A stretch of DNA of 18,816 nt from Gammaproteobacteria bacterium. Lineage in GTDB: Bacteria > Pseudomonadota > Gammaproteobacteria > Steroidobacterales > Steroidobacteraceae. The stretch covers positions 1 to 18,816 of the forward strand of contig JAQGOE010000290.1 in the NCBI GenBank assembly GCA_028293725.1, read 5' to 3'. The translations under genes and the position numbers were made by a program. This document shows, one piece after another, positions 1-6,532 of the stretch (its first letter is position 1; each line of letters opens with the position of its first letter). The notes beneath the pieces were generated by a model that saw nothing but the letters and a program-made list of their open reading frames with translations, was not told where the DNA came from and ran no database searches.

Positions 1-69
1 TGCTGCTGTTCCACCGAATTTGACCCCATTCACCCGGCCGTTTCCGAGCCGGGTGCTCAACTTACTTTC
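1..69 (-). ncRNA. Group I self-splicing intron in tRNA-Leu anticodon loop, 5' part only
   Basis: Visible on the - strand: (a) P1, with exon end CUU (72-70) pairing with intron GAG (58-56) and leaving the required U.G pair at the splice site; (b) P2, an 8-bp stem CACCCGGC (55-48) with GCCGGGTG (38-31), continued by two base pairs and capped by a GAAA tetraloop at 44-41; (c) a P3/J3-4/P4 core block TCAAATTCGGTGGAA (23-9). The P2 cap and core block closely resemble the Azoarcus tRNA-Ile intron as I remember it (GTCAAATTCGGCGAAACC). The insertion point between anticodon bases 34 and 35 matches cyanobacterial tRNA-Leu(UAA) introns. P5 to P9 and the 3' splice site lie beyond the window, so splicing competence cannot be judged. 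Confidence 0.75.
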
Positions 70-104
70 AAGTCCCTTGCGTCTACCGATTTCGCCACCC
101 GGGC
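1..104 (-). tRNA. tRNA-Leu (probably UAA anticodon), 5' exon, interrupted by intron, cut by window edge
   Basis: Read on the - strand from 104 downward, the sequence starts GCCCGGGTGGCGAAATCGG, a typical bacterial tRNA-Leu 5' half. It has an acceptor strand GCCCGGG, then TG, then a D-arm with stem GCG/CGC enclosing AAATCGGTAGA, then anticodon-stem strand AGGGA and the start of the loop, CTT. An intact tRNA-Leu(UAA) would continue with AAAATCCCT. Here the sequence instead continues with GAAAGTAAGTTGAGC, which does not pair with AGGGA. Exon 1 therefore appears to end after U34 at position 70, with an intron from 69 leftward. The 3' exon lies outside the window, so the UAA identity is inferred from the loop bases and from the known intron site after U34. 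A decayed tRNA fragment is the main alternative, but the following sequence looks like a group I intron core. Confidence 0.82.
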
Positions 105-121
105 AACGAGTGAGCGGGGGC

Positions 122-127
122 ATTCTA
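122..127 (-). promoter_or_regulatory. Candidate -10 box of the tRNA-Leu promoter
   Basis: On the - strand a TAGAAT hexamer (one mismatch to TATAAT) ends 17 nt before the mature tRNA 5' end and is followed by GCCCCCGC. A GC-rich discriminator is typical of stable-RNA promoters under stringent control. No good -35 hexamer is visible at 16-18 bp, so the call rests on the -10, the discriminator and the position. Confidence 0.35.
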
Positions 128-235
128 CAGAAACCGAGTCGTAGCACAGCAGTTTGTACATGTTCTTACTGATGGCGCTAAGCCCATGAATTTGCGAGAC
201 TCGCGCGCCAGTTATCCGCCACCCGGCATGAGTCC

Positions 236-1081
236 TTGTCAGCCGACACTGCCAGCAACACCTGTAGCTCATCGACGTCCGGTGCACGGATCGGCGCGGG
301 TGTGGGTGTGGGCTGGGAAAGCGGTGCTGCCGGGTTTAGCGGAGGTGCAACAGATGCCGGCGTTTCCGCGGAAACGGGTGAGGCCGGAGCGGGCCTGCCC
401 AGCGGAGTTGCGCACGGTGGTGACGTTTCCGCGGAAACGCGCCGAGTCGGCCCGGAAGGTCGGAGCCTGGAAGCCCAGAATCTCCACCTCTGGCGCGGCG
501 ACCGGCACGTCCTCCAGGGCGTCAGCTTTTCCGTCGGCGCGGGCGAGTGCCTGCAGATTACCGGCTCGAACGGTGCGGGTAAGACCAGCTTACTCAGGAC
601 GCTCAACGGCCTGATGTACCCGGAGGAGGGCCGCATCCTCTGGGGCGGTCGCAACATCCGCGACGATCTGCAGGGATTTCACGGCGATCTTGCTTACATT
701 GGTCACGAACCGCCCCTGAAAGCCGATTTCACCGCCAGGGAGAACATCCACTATTGGATCGGAATTCGCTGGCCGGTTTCGCGGGCAGAAATCGATGTAG
801 CGCTCGAGCGCGTCGGTGCGAGCACCTGGAGTGATCGTCCGATTCGAACGCTGTCGGCTGGGCAGAAGAGGCGAGTGGCCCTGGCGGGGCTGACTTTGAT
901 GGCTGTCCCGGTGTGGTTGCTCGATGAGCCGACGACTAACCTCGATCGGGAGGGGCAGCACCTGGTGGGTACTCTTCTAGAAGAGCACCTGGAGCGGGGC
1001 GGGCTCGCGGTGGCTGCCATTCACCACGAGCTTTCAGTGCGAGCGACCGCCTTGCGGAGGCTCGAACTCGCGCGTGAATGA
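236..1081 (+). CDS. ccmA: CcmA, haem exporter ATP-binding subunit (start uncertain)
   Basis: ATPase of the CcmAB ABC transporter, which with CcmC, D and E drives release of haem-loaded holo-CcmE in cytochrome c maturation. It acts at the cytoplasmic face of the inner membrane. Numbered from the TTG at 236: Walker A GSNGAGKT at 110-117, ABC signature LSAGQ from 206, and Walker B VWLLDEP from 226 with D230/E231. The conserved protein starts at LEAQNLHLWRG (codon 467), which would give 204 residues, the usual CcmA length. The roughly 77 residues before it are Ala/Gly/Ser-rich, resemble no known domain, and contain the two 16-bp palindromes. No ATG lies between 236 and 467 in this frame; the options are TTG 236, GTG 302 or 308, or CTG 467, which has GAAGG seven bases upstream. 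I give the longest frame but think translation may begin later. First gene of the ccm operon. Confidence 0.93.
   Translation: MSADTASNTCSSSTSGARIGAGVGVGWESGAAGFSGGATDAGVSAETGEAGAGLPSGVAHGGDVSAETRRVGPEGRSLEAQNLHLWRGDRHVLQGVSFSVGAGECLQITGSNGAGKTSLLRTLNGLMYPEEGRILWGGRNIRDDLQGFHGDLAYIGHEPPLKADFTARENIHYWIGIRWPVSRAEIDVALERVGASTWSDRPIRTLSAGQKRRVALAGLTLMAVPVWLLDEPTTNLDREGQHLVGTLLEEHLERGGLAVAAIHHELSVRATALRRLELARE
361..376. repeat. 16-bp perfect palindrome, copy 1 (CGTTTCCGCGGAAACG)
   Basis: This is a perfect inverted repeat. The identical 16 bp recurs 63 bp downstream, which is six helical turns. It lies in the low-complexity 5' extension of the ccmA reading frame, where both copies encode Val-Ser-Ala-Glu-Thr. 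It could be an operator for a dimeric regulator of the ccm operon or a dispersed genomic palindrome. The flanks of the two copies differ, so only the core is repeated. Confidence 0.6.
424..439. repeat. 16-bp perfect palindrome, copy 2 (CGTTTCCGCGGAAACG)
   Basis: Second identical copy, ending 27 bp before the CTG codon at 467 where the conserved part of CcmA begins. The 63-bp centre-to-centre spacing puts both copies on the same face of the helix, as expected for cooperating operators. It also keeps both in the same reading frame. Confidence 0.6.
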
Positions 1082-1133
1082 TCAAATAGCACATGCAGGC
1101 GACGCTTCAGCTCGATCCGTGGGCGAGGGCGTG

Positions 1134-1829
1134 ATGGCACAGCCAAGGGCCCCGGCGTCGTTGTGGACCGCGGTGGCACTCACCCTGGTCCGGGACCTGA
1201 GACTCGCGTTCCGAAAGCGCGGTCAGCTGGTGCAACCACTGGTATTTTTTGCGATTGTTACAACCTTGTTTCCATTGGCAATTTCGCCAGAACTGTCGCG
1301 CCTGCGCGACGTGGCGCCCGGTGTGTTATGGGTGGCCGCCTTGTTATCCTCCCAGCTGGCGCTCGAGTTTCTGTTCAGGGATGACGCCCACGACGGCACG
1401 CTCGAGCAGTACGCGCTATCGGGGCAGTCGTTGACGTGGCTGCTATTCGCGAAGACGGCGGCCCACTGGCTGTTGACCGGTCTGCCGTTGGCGGTGATGG
1501 CGCCGCTCGCTGGTTTATCCCTCGGCGTTCCCGCGGCGTCGGTTCCCGGAATTGTGGCTTCGGTGGCAGTGGGTAGTGTGGCGTTGAGCTTGATTGGCTC
1601 GATGGGGGCCGCACTAACGCTCGGAGTGAAGCGCAGCGGCGCGCTGTTGTCATTGTTGACTCTGCCGTTGGCGATGCCGGTGTTGATCTTCGGTGCCCGG
1701 GCTACGGAGCTGGCGATAAAGGGCGAAAGCTTTGGGCCGCCTTTGCAGCTGCTGAGCGCGGTCGCCGTGCTCGGAGTGACGCTGGCGCCGCTGGCGACCG
1801 CTGCTGCTGTGCGTGTCAACCTGGAGTGA
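1134..1829 (+). CDS. ccmB: CcmB, haem exporter membrane subunit
   Basis: Integral membrane partner of CcmA, with about six transmembrane helices in 231 residues (the family is about 220). The family's early pattern is clear: a charged start RDLRLAFRKRGQ, then a first helix ending TLFPLAISPE, then APGVLWVAALLSSQLALEFL followed by FRDD and DGTLEQ. The C-terminus, ATAAAVRVNLE, matches the usual CcmB end. ATG 1134 is preferred because it has GAGG a few bases upstream and gives a family-like N-terminus. The frame is also open from a GTG at 1074, which overlaps the end of ccmA and could allow translational coupling with 20 extra residues. Nothing is missing or broken. Confidence 0.93.
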   Translation: MAQPRAPASLWTAVALTLVRDLRLAFRKRGQLVQPLVFFAIVTTLFPLAISPELSRLRDVAPGVLWVAALLSSQLALEFLFRDDAHDGTLEQYALSGQSLTWLLFAKTAAHWLLTGLPLAVMAPLAGLSLGVPAASVPGIVASVAVGSVALSLIGSMGAALTLGVKRSGALLSLLTLPLAMPVLIFGARATELAIKGESFGPPLQLLSAVAVLGVTLAPLATAAAVRVNLE

Positions 1830-1830
1830 G

Positions 1831-1974
1831 ATGAATATGGCCTGGTCGGAATCGATCTGCTCGCGAGCAACAGCCGCTCCTTTAGCTGCTGCGAGTGCCG
1901 GCGCTGGTACCGATGGCGGGGCGGCGGCCGCGTCAGAGCGGCGTGCGCGTCAAAATAGCCGGCAGGTTAGGTGA
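1831..1974 (+). CDS. Possible 47-residue ORF between ccmB and ccmC
   Basis: An ATG one base after the ccmB stop codon, with GGAG five bases upstream, opens a 47-codon frame ending at TGA 1972-1974, just before ccmC. The predicted peptide starts MNMAWSESICSRATAAPLAA, is Ala/Gly/Arg-rich, and shows no helix long enough for a membrane span and no motif I know. The ccm operon does not normally carry a gene here. It may be a coupling leader that brings ribosomes to ccmC, or a chance frame. The good Shine-Dalgarno sequence is the only support. Confidence 0.22.
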   Translation: MNMAWSESICSRATAAPLAAASAGAGTDGGAAAASERRARQNSRQVR

Positions 1975-1981
1975 GCTTCAG

Positions 1982-2719
1982 ATGAATTGGACCTGGTTTC
2001 ACCGCCTCGGCTCGCCGCCGTATATTTACAGCCTGGCTGCAAGGCTGACGCCATGGTTTGCGTGGCCCGCGGCGCTGTTGATTCTGGGCGGGCTTTATGG
2101 CGGCCTCGTGCTCTCGCCTCCAGATTACCAGCAGGGCGACGGCTTCCGAATCCTCTACGTCCACGCACCGACTGCATGGATGTCCATCATGGTGTATACA
2201 ACGATGGCGGTGGCCGCCGCTGTCGGCCTCATCTGGCGTATAAAAGTGTCCCATGCGGTCGCGGCGAGCTGCGCACCGATCGGCGCTTCGTTTACGTTCT
2301 GCGCGCTGGTGACGGGCTCGTTGTGGGGCCAGCCGATGTGGGGGACCTACTGGGAATGGGACCCGCGGCTCACCTCGGAGCTCATCCTGCTCTTCCTCTA
2401 CCTGGGTTACATGGGATTGCGATCGGCGATGGAGGACGTGCAGCGCGCTGACCGCGCCAGCGCGGTGTTGGCCATCGTGGGGATCGTGAACGTTCCGATC
2501 ATTCATTATTCCGTGACATGGTGGAACTCTTTGCACCAGGCGCCGTCCGTGATGAAGTTCGACAGGCCTACCATTGCACCTTCGATGCTCATACCTCTAC
2601 TCATGATGCTGCTCGGATTCACCTTGTTCTTCGTCACCGTACTGCTGATAAGGCTGCGCGGTGAGATCCTGAGCCGGGAGCGCACGGCGAGCTGGATCCG
2701 TGAGGCGGTGACTCCATGA
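1982..2719 (+). CDS. ccmC: CcmC, haem delivery protein with WWD domain
   Basis: Inner-membrane protein of the haem-handling family that presents haem to CcmE on the periplasmic side. It has 245 residues and six predicted transmembrane helices. The tryptophan-rich WWD motif reads WGQPMWGTYWEWDPRLTSE. The two flanking periplasmic histidines expected as haem ligands are in YVHAPTAWM and in the HYSVTWWNSLHQ loop. The ATG at 1982 is chosen because MNWTWFHRLGSPP is the standard family N-terminus and AGGTGAG lies seven bases upstream; the frame is open further upstream to 1895 without family similarity. The stop overlaps the ccmD ATG by four bases (ATGA). Confidence 0.96.
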   Translation: MNWTWFHRLGSPPYIYSLAARLTPWFAWPAALLILGGLYGGLVLSPPDYQQGDGFRILYVHAPTAWMSIMVYTTMAVAAAVGLIWRIKVSHAVAASCAPIGASFTFCALVTGSLWGQPMWGTYWEWDPRLTSELILLFLYLGYMGLRSAMEDVQRADRASAVLAIVGIVNVPIIHYSVTWWNSLHQAPSVMKFDRPTIAPSMLIPLLMMLLGFTLFFVTVLLIRLRGEILSRERTASWIREAVTP

Positions 2720-2895
2720 GCAGCGTGTCAGAGTTCTTCGACATGGGTGGCTACGCCTGGTACGTCTGGCCCTCGTACGTACTGACATTTACCGTGGTGG
2801 TGTTGAATATCGTTTGGGCCCGGAGGCTTCTCGCGAAATCGCGCGAAGAAGCACGCCGCCGTCTCGCTATGCGAGCGGGAGGAGGAGAGACATGA
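2716..2895 (+). CDS. ccmD: CcmD, small membrane protein of the CcmABCDE complex
   Basis: 59-residue protein, easily missed because it is short. It begins MSSVSEFFDMGGYAWYVWPS, which is the CcmD signature (FxMGGYxxYVWxSY). A single transmembrane helix follows (roughly residues 20-37), then a basic, Arg-rich cytoplasmic tail ending GGGET. CcmD is needed for holo-CcmE release from the CcmABC complex. Its ATG overlaps the ccmC stop and its own stop overlaps the ccmE ATG by four bases, so translation is coupled on both sides. The sequence GGAGGAGAG near its 3' end is the ribosome binding site for ccmE. Confidence 0.93.
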   Translation: MSSVSEFFDMGGYAWYVWPSYVLTFTVVVLNIVWARRLLAKSREEARRRLAMRAGGGET

Positions 2896-3464
2896 CTCCG
2901 CGTCAAAGACGCATGACCCTGGTCGCCGGCATTGTCGTCGGCGTGGGGATTGCCGGGGCCCTGGCCCTGAGCGCGTTCCGGTCCAACGTGACGTTCTTCT
3001 TCGATCCAACCAAGGTCGCTGATGGCGAGGTGAAGGCCGGCCAGTATTTCCGACTCGGCGGTATGGTCACCGAAGGCAGTGTGAAGCGTGCGCCGGGCAG
3101 CCTCGAAGTTCGCTTTGTCGTTACCGACTTCAAGCATGACGTTCCCGTGAGTTACACCGGGGTGTTGCCGGACCTGTTCCGAGAAGGGACGGGGGTGGTG
3201 GCGCACGGACATATGCAGAGTGGCACCTTCGTCGCGGATGAGGTGTTGGCGAAGCACGATGAGAAATACATGCCCCCAGAGGTCGCGAAGTCGCTGAAGC
3301 GCCGGCACGGCGAGGCGCGCGAAGGCGCGTTATCAGGCACGCAGCCCGGAGCACCGGCCGAAGGACAAGGTCAGCCCGGCACGGCCCACGCAGCCGAAAG
3401 CGCACAGTCGCCCTCGACGACGAGCACCCAGTCGCCCTCCACCCCATCACCCGCAGGTAGTTAA
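2892..3464 (+). CDS. ccmE: CcmE, periplasmic haem chaperone
   Basis: Membrane-anchored haem chaperone that binds haem covalently and passes it to CcmF. Numbered from ATG 2892 (190 residues): basic N-terminus MTPRQRRMT, anchor helix about 9-29, then an OB-fold beta-barrel with the family block FFFDPTKVADGEV. The haem site is LAKHDEKYMPPEV, with H122 as the covalent haem attachment residue and Y126 as the expected iron ligand. After about residue 137 the chain turns into a Pro/Ser/Thr/Gly-rich tail with a repeated QSPST element, longer than in E. coli and probably disordered. The start is fixed by GGAGGAGAG just upstream and by the overlap with ccmD; an open frame back to 2814 is not coding. 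Confidence 0.96.
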   Translation: MTPRQRRMTLVAGIVVGVGIAGALALSAFRSNVTFFFDPTKVADGEVKAGQYFRLGGMVTEGSVKRAPGSLEVRFVVTDFKHDVPVSYTGVLPDLFREGTGVVAHGHMQSGTFVADEVLAKHDEKYMPPEVAKSLKRRHGEAREGALSGTQPGAPAEGQGQPGTAHAAESAQSPSTTSTQSPSTPSPAGS

Positions 3465-3465
3465 C

Positions 3466-5448
3466 ATGCTCCCCGAGCTGGGCCACTTCGCACTCATCCT
3501 CGCCCTGCTGCTGGCAGGTCTGCAGGCGTTCTTCGGCATCTTCGGGCCGATGCTCGGTCGCGATCGTTGGATGACGGCCGTCACGCCGGCCGTGGCGGGG
3601 CAGTTCGTGATGATCGGCACCGCCATGGCGTGTCTCATCTACTCGTTCATCTCGAACGACTTCTCGGTCACCTATATCGCCGAGAATTCGAATTCCGCGT
3701 TGCCGTTGTTTTATCGCGTGACCGCGCTCTGGGGCGCGCACGAAGGCTCGCTGCTGTTGTGGATTTTCCTCTTGAGCTGTTGGACGGTGGCTGTTGCGAT
3801 CGGCGTGGGTCGTCTGCCGCCGCGCTTCGCGGCGCGCGTGCTGGGCGTGTTGGGAATCGTGAGCTTCGGGTTCCTGCTCTTCACACTCGCCACTTCGAAT
3901 CCGTTCACCCGGCTCGACCCGCCGGCACCCGACGGCCGTGATCTGAACCCGGTGTTGCAGGACCCGGCGTTGGCCATCCATCCGCCGATTCTCTACACGG
4001 GCTACGTCGGATTTGCGGTGGCGTTCGCTTTCGCCTGCGCAGCGATGCTCGAAGGTCGCCTCGACCAACAGTGGGCCCGCTGGACGCGACCCTGGACGAC
4101 TGCGGCGTGGGCTTTCCTGACCTGTGGGATCGCGCTCGGCAGCTGGTGGGCTTATTACGAGCTGGGGTGGGGCGGCTATTGGTTCTGGGACCCCGTTGAG
4201 AATGCGTCTTTCATGCCGTGGCTGGTGGGCACCGCCCTGATTCATTCCCTGGCGGTGACGGACAAGCGCGGTCTGTTCAAAAGCTGGACGCTGCTGTTGG
4301 CCGTCCTCGCGTTTTCACTGAGCCTGTTGGGCACGTTCCTGGTGCGCTCGGGAGTTCTGGTCTCGGTACATTCCTTCGCGGCAGATCCGAAGCGCGGCAT
4401 CTTCATCCTCGCGTTCCTGGTGATCATGATCGGCGGCGCGTTGACGCTCTACGCCTGGCGGGCGCCCAAGTTGAAATCACAGGCCGGTTTCGAGCTCGGC
4501 GCGCGCGAGTCTTTCCTGCTCTTCAACAACATTCTGCTGGTCATCGCGGCGGCGACGGTTTTCGCCGGCACCATGGCGCCTCTGATCTCCGATGCCCTCG
4601 GACTGGGTACGCTGTCCGTAGGGGCGCCGTATTTCAATCCGACGTTCATGCTCTCGATGTTGCCACTGGCTGCGTTGGTAGCAATCGGTATCAGCGCCAG
4701 TTGGAAGCGCGGCCGCCTGAGCGAAAAGAAACGTACGCTGTTCATGACACTCGCCGCCGCAGCCGTCGTCGCGTGTGTAGTCGTTTTCGGCATCTATTCC
4801 AATGGCAAGATCCTGACTCCGGTCGCCGCCACGCTCGGCATCTGGATCGTGGTGACGTCGCTGGTCGATCCGATCGACCGACTGCGGCGCAAGCTGTCTC
4901 TGCCCCGCTCTGTGATCGGCATGACCGTCGCACATATCGGTCTCGGGCTGTTCGTACTGTCGCTCACGACTGTTGAATCCTTTACGGTCGAGCACGACGT
5001 GTCACTCGCTCGAGGCGCCAGCACGGCCGTGGGTCCGTATCAGTTCCGCTTCGACGGTGTGAAGCCCATTGAAGGCCCGAACTATGATGGCGTGGGAGGC
5101 ACGGTAGTCGTCACGCGCAACGGCGCGCCATTGACGGTTCTCTATCCCCAGAAGCGGCAGTTCTACGTACAACACACCACCACGACCGAAGCTGCCATCG
5201 AGATGCATTACGGAAGTAACATCCTGGTTGCCCTGGGCGAAGACCTCGGCGCGGGCAAGTGGAGCGTCCGCATTCAGATACGTCCGCTGGTGAATCTCGT
5301 GTGGCTCGGAGCGTTTATCATGGCCTTGGGCGGTGGTATCGCTGCGTCAGACCGTCGTTATCGCGCCGCCGCCAGGACGTCTGAGGAAACCGCCGGCGTG
5401 CCCGTAGCCGACGCTACCCACCGCCCCGCAGGAGTTGGCTCTCCATGA
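3466..5448 (+). CDS. ccmF: CcmF, cytochrome c haem lyase subunit
   Basis: Large polytopic inner-membrane protein that receives haem from holo-CcmE and, with CcmH/I, attaches it to the CXXCH site of apocytochrome c. It has 660 residues, the full family length. The WWD domain begins near residue 225: GSWWAYYELGWGGYWFWDP, followed by VENASFMPWL. The conserved histidine segments HEGSLLLW, HPPILYTGYV and VHSFAADP are present. A periplasmic domain between about 500 and 610 precedes the last helix, MALGGGIAASDRRYR. The ATG follows the ccmE stop by one base, and the 3' end overlaps ccmG by four bases. No frameshift seen. Confidence 0.97.
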   Translation: MLPELGHFALILALLLAGLQAFFGIFGPMLGRDRWMTAVTPAVAGQFVMIGTAMACLIYSFISNDFSVTYIAENSNSALPLFYRVTALWGAHEGSLLLWIFLLSCWTVAVAIGVGRLPPRFAARVLGVLGIVSFGFLLFTLATSNPFTRLDPPAPDGRDLNPVLQDPALAIHPPILYTGYVGFAVAFAFACAAMLEGRLDQQWARWTRPWTTAAWAFLTCGIALGSWWAYYELGWGGYWFWDPVENASFMPWLVGTALIHSLAVTDKRGLFKSWTLLLAVLAFSLSLLGTFLVRSGVLVSVHSFAADPKRGIFILAFLVIMIGGALTLYAWRAPKLKSQAGFELGARESFLLFNNILLVIAAATVFAGTMAPLISDALGLGTLSVGAPYFNPTFMLSMLPLAALVAIGISASWKRGRLSEKKRTLFMTLAAAAVVACVVVFGIYSNGKILTPVAATLGIWIVVTSLVDPIDRLRRKLSLPRSVIGMTVAHIGLGLFVLSLTTVESFTVEHDVSLARGASTAVGPYQFRFDGVKPIEGPNYDGVGGTVVVTRNGAPLTVLYPQKRQFYVQHTTTTEAAIEMHYGSNILVALGEDLGAGKWSVRIQIRPLVNLVWLGAFIMALGGGIAASDRRYRAAARTSEETAGVPVADATHRPAGVGSP

Positions 5449-6089
5449 ATCGATCCTCCATCGCGCCAGGTGCGTCCGCCGCGCCCGGCGCCGGCCCCGA
5501 GGCCGCAGCGACTCCCCAGTCCCGTGGGAGCTCGTTCTCAATGATGAACCGATTCGCCATCCCACTGGGCGTGTTCGCACTGCTCGTCGTCGTCCTGGCG
5601 ATGGGCATCGCCCACTCATCCAAGCTGGGAGTCATCGTCTCGCCGTTGTTGGGCAAGCCGGCACCGGAATTCGCCCTGCCGAGCCTCACCGATGCGGGCC
5701 GCACCATCAAGTCGAGTGACCTGCGTGGTCACTGGTACATTTTCAACGTGTGGGGTACCTGGTGTGGTGGCTGCCGGCAGGAGCACAGCGTGTTGCTCGA
5801 AATGCGCCAGGCGAACGTGGTGCCCATAATCGGCCTCGACTGGAAAGACAAGGACGACGAAGCCCTGTCGCTTCTGCAACAGCTCGGCAATCCCTACGAA
5901 CTCATCGCGGTCGATAAGGACGGTCGCCAAGCCATCGAATGGGGCGTGTATGGAGCCCCAGAGACTTTCCTGGTGAATGATCAGGGCATCGTGGTCTACA
6001 AGTACATCGGCCCGCTGACACACGAAGCGTGGGAGAAGGAATTCCTGCCCCGGCTGCCACAGAGGCAAGCAGCGGCGGCCAAGTCATGA
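5445..6089 (+). CDS. ccmG: CcmG/DsbE, thiol-disulfide oxidoreductase
   Basis: Membrane-tethered periplasmic thioredoxin that keeps apocytochrome c cysteines reduced for haem attachment. 214 residues from the ATG overlapping the ccmF stop. Residues 1-32 are an Ala/Pro-rich cytoplasmic stretch; the anchor helix is around 37-55 (IPLGVFALLVVVLAMGI). The thioredoxin fold follows, with active site W106-C-G-G-C110 in NVWGTWCGGCRQEH and the family's GVYGAPETF segment carrying the cis-proline. The C-G-G-C pair differs from the more common C-P/V-x-C. A second possible start is the ATG-ATG pair at 5541/5544, which would remove the low-complexity N-terminus and begin MMNRFAIPLG, closer to the usual family start. 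Confidence 0.95.
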   Translation: MNRSSIAPGASAAPGAGPEAAATPQSRGSSFSMMNRFAIPLGVFALLVVVLAMGIAHSSKLGVIVSPLLGKPAPEFALPSLTDAGRTIKSSDLRGHWYIFNVWGTWCGGCRQEHSVLLEMRQANVVPIIGLDWKDKDDEALSLLQQLGNPYELIAVDKDGRQAIEWGVYGAPETFLVNDQGIVVYKYIGPLTHEAWEKEFLPRLPQRQAAAAKS

Positions 6090-6532
6090 TGAGACGGTGG
6101 ACAATTGCCCTGACTACGGCCGCAGTGTTGATGTTGCTGGCGACGGCGGTCGAGGCAGTCGACCCCACGCAGATGCCGACGCCGGCCCTGCAGAGCCGTT
6201 ACCTCTCGCTCACGCACGAGCTGCGTTGCATGCAGTGTCAGAACGAGTCGATCGCCGACTCCCCCGTGGATCTCGCGGCGGACCTGCGTCGCCAGGTACA
6301 CGACATGTTGATTGCAGGAAAAACCGACGACGACGTGCGTAATTTCATGGTCGCCCGCTATGGCGAGTTCATCCTGTTCCGGCCGCGCATGTCGCTGCGC
6401 ACCGCATGGCTCTGGTTAGCTCCCGGCGTGCTCATTCTCGTAGGGGCGTTCGTTGCCGTCCGGATCGTGCAGCAGCGCTCGGCGCTCGTCACGCAGGACA
6501 ATGAGCCTCTGGAAGAGGACATCCGCTCCTGA
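6086..6532 (+). CDS. ccmH: CcmH, apocytochrome c thiol-reducing subunit (short form)
   Basis: Periplasmic, membrane-anchored partner of CcmF and CcmG that holds and reduces apocytochrome c. 148 residues: signal peptide MMRRWTIALTTAAVLMLLAT (likely cleaved after VEA), then a helical domain with the diagnostic LRCMQCQNESI motif. The redox cysteines are C48 and C51. A C-terminal membrane helix (LWLAPGVLILVGAFVAV) is followed by a short acidic tail. This is the short CcmH type, with the CcmI function on a separate gene downstream. ATG 6086 overlaps the ccmG stop by four bases; an open frame to 6029 adds only non-family residues. Confidence 0.96.
   Translation: MMRRWTIALTTAAVLMLLATAVEAVDPTQMPTPALQSRYLSLTHELRCMQCQNESIADSPVDLAADLRRQVHDMLIAGKTDDDVRNFMVARYGEFILFRPRMSLRTAWLWLAPGVLILVGAFVAVRIVQQRSALVTQDNEPLEEDIRS

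Noticed and set aside
1..69. Possible attachment-site remnant of an integrated element at a tRNA gene
   Set aside because: The break is inside the anticodon loop, not at the tRNA 3' end, no integrase is near, and the following bases form group I intron helices.
186..614. Frames on both strands upstream of ccmA with repeated FPRKR or RFRGN peptides
   Set aside because: The repeats are simply the 16-bp palindromes read in other frames; no family resemblance.
3130..4245. 371-codon open frame on the - strand across ccmE and ccmF
   Set aside because: Shadow of strongly conserved ccm genes on the + strand; its product is Arg/His/Gln-rich with no domain, typical of an antisense frame in GC-rich DNA.
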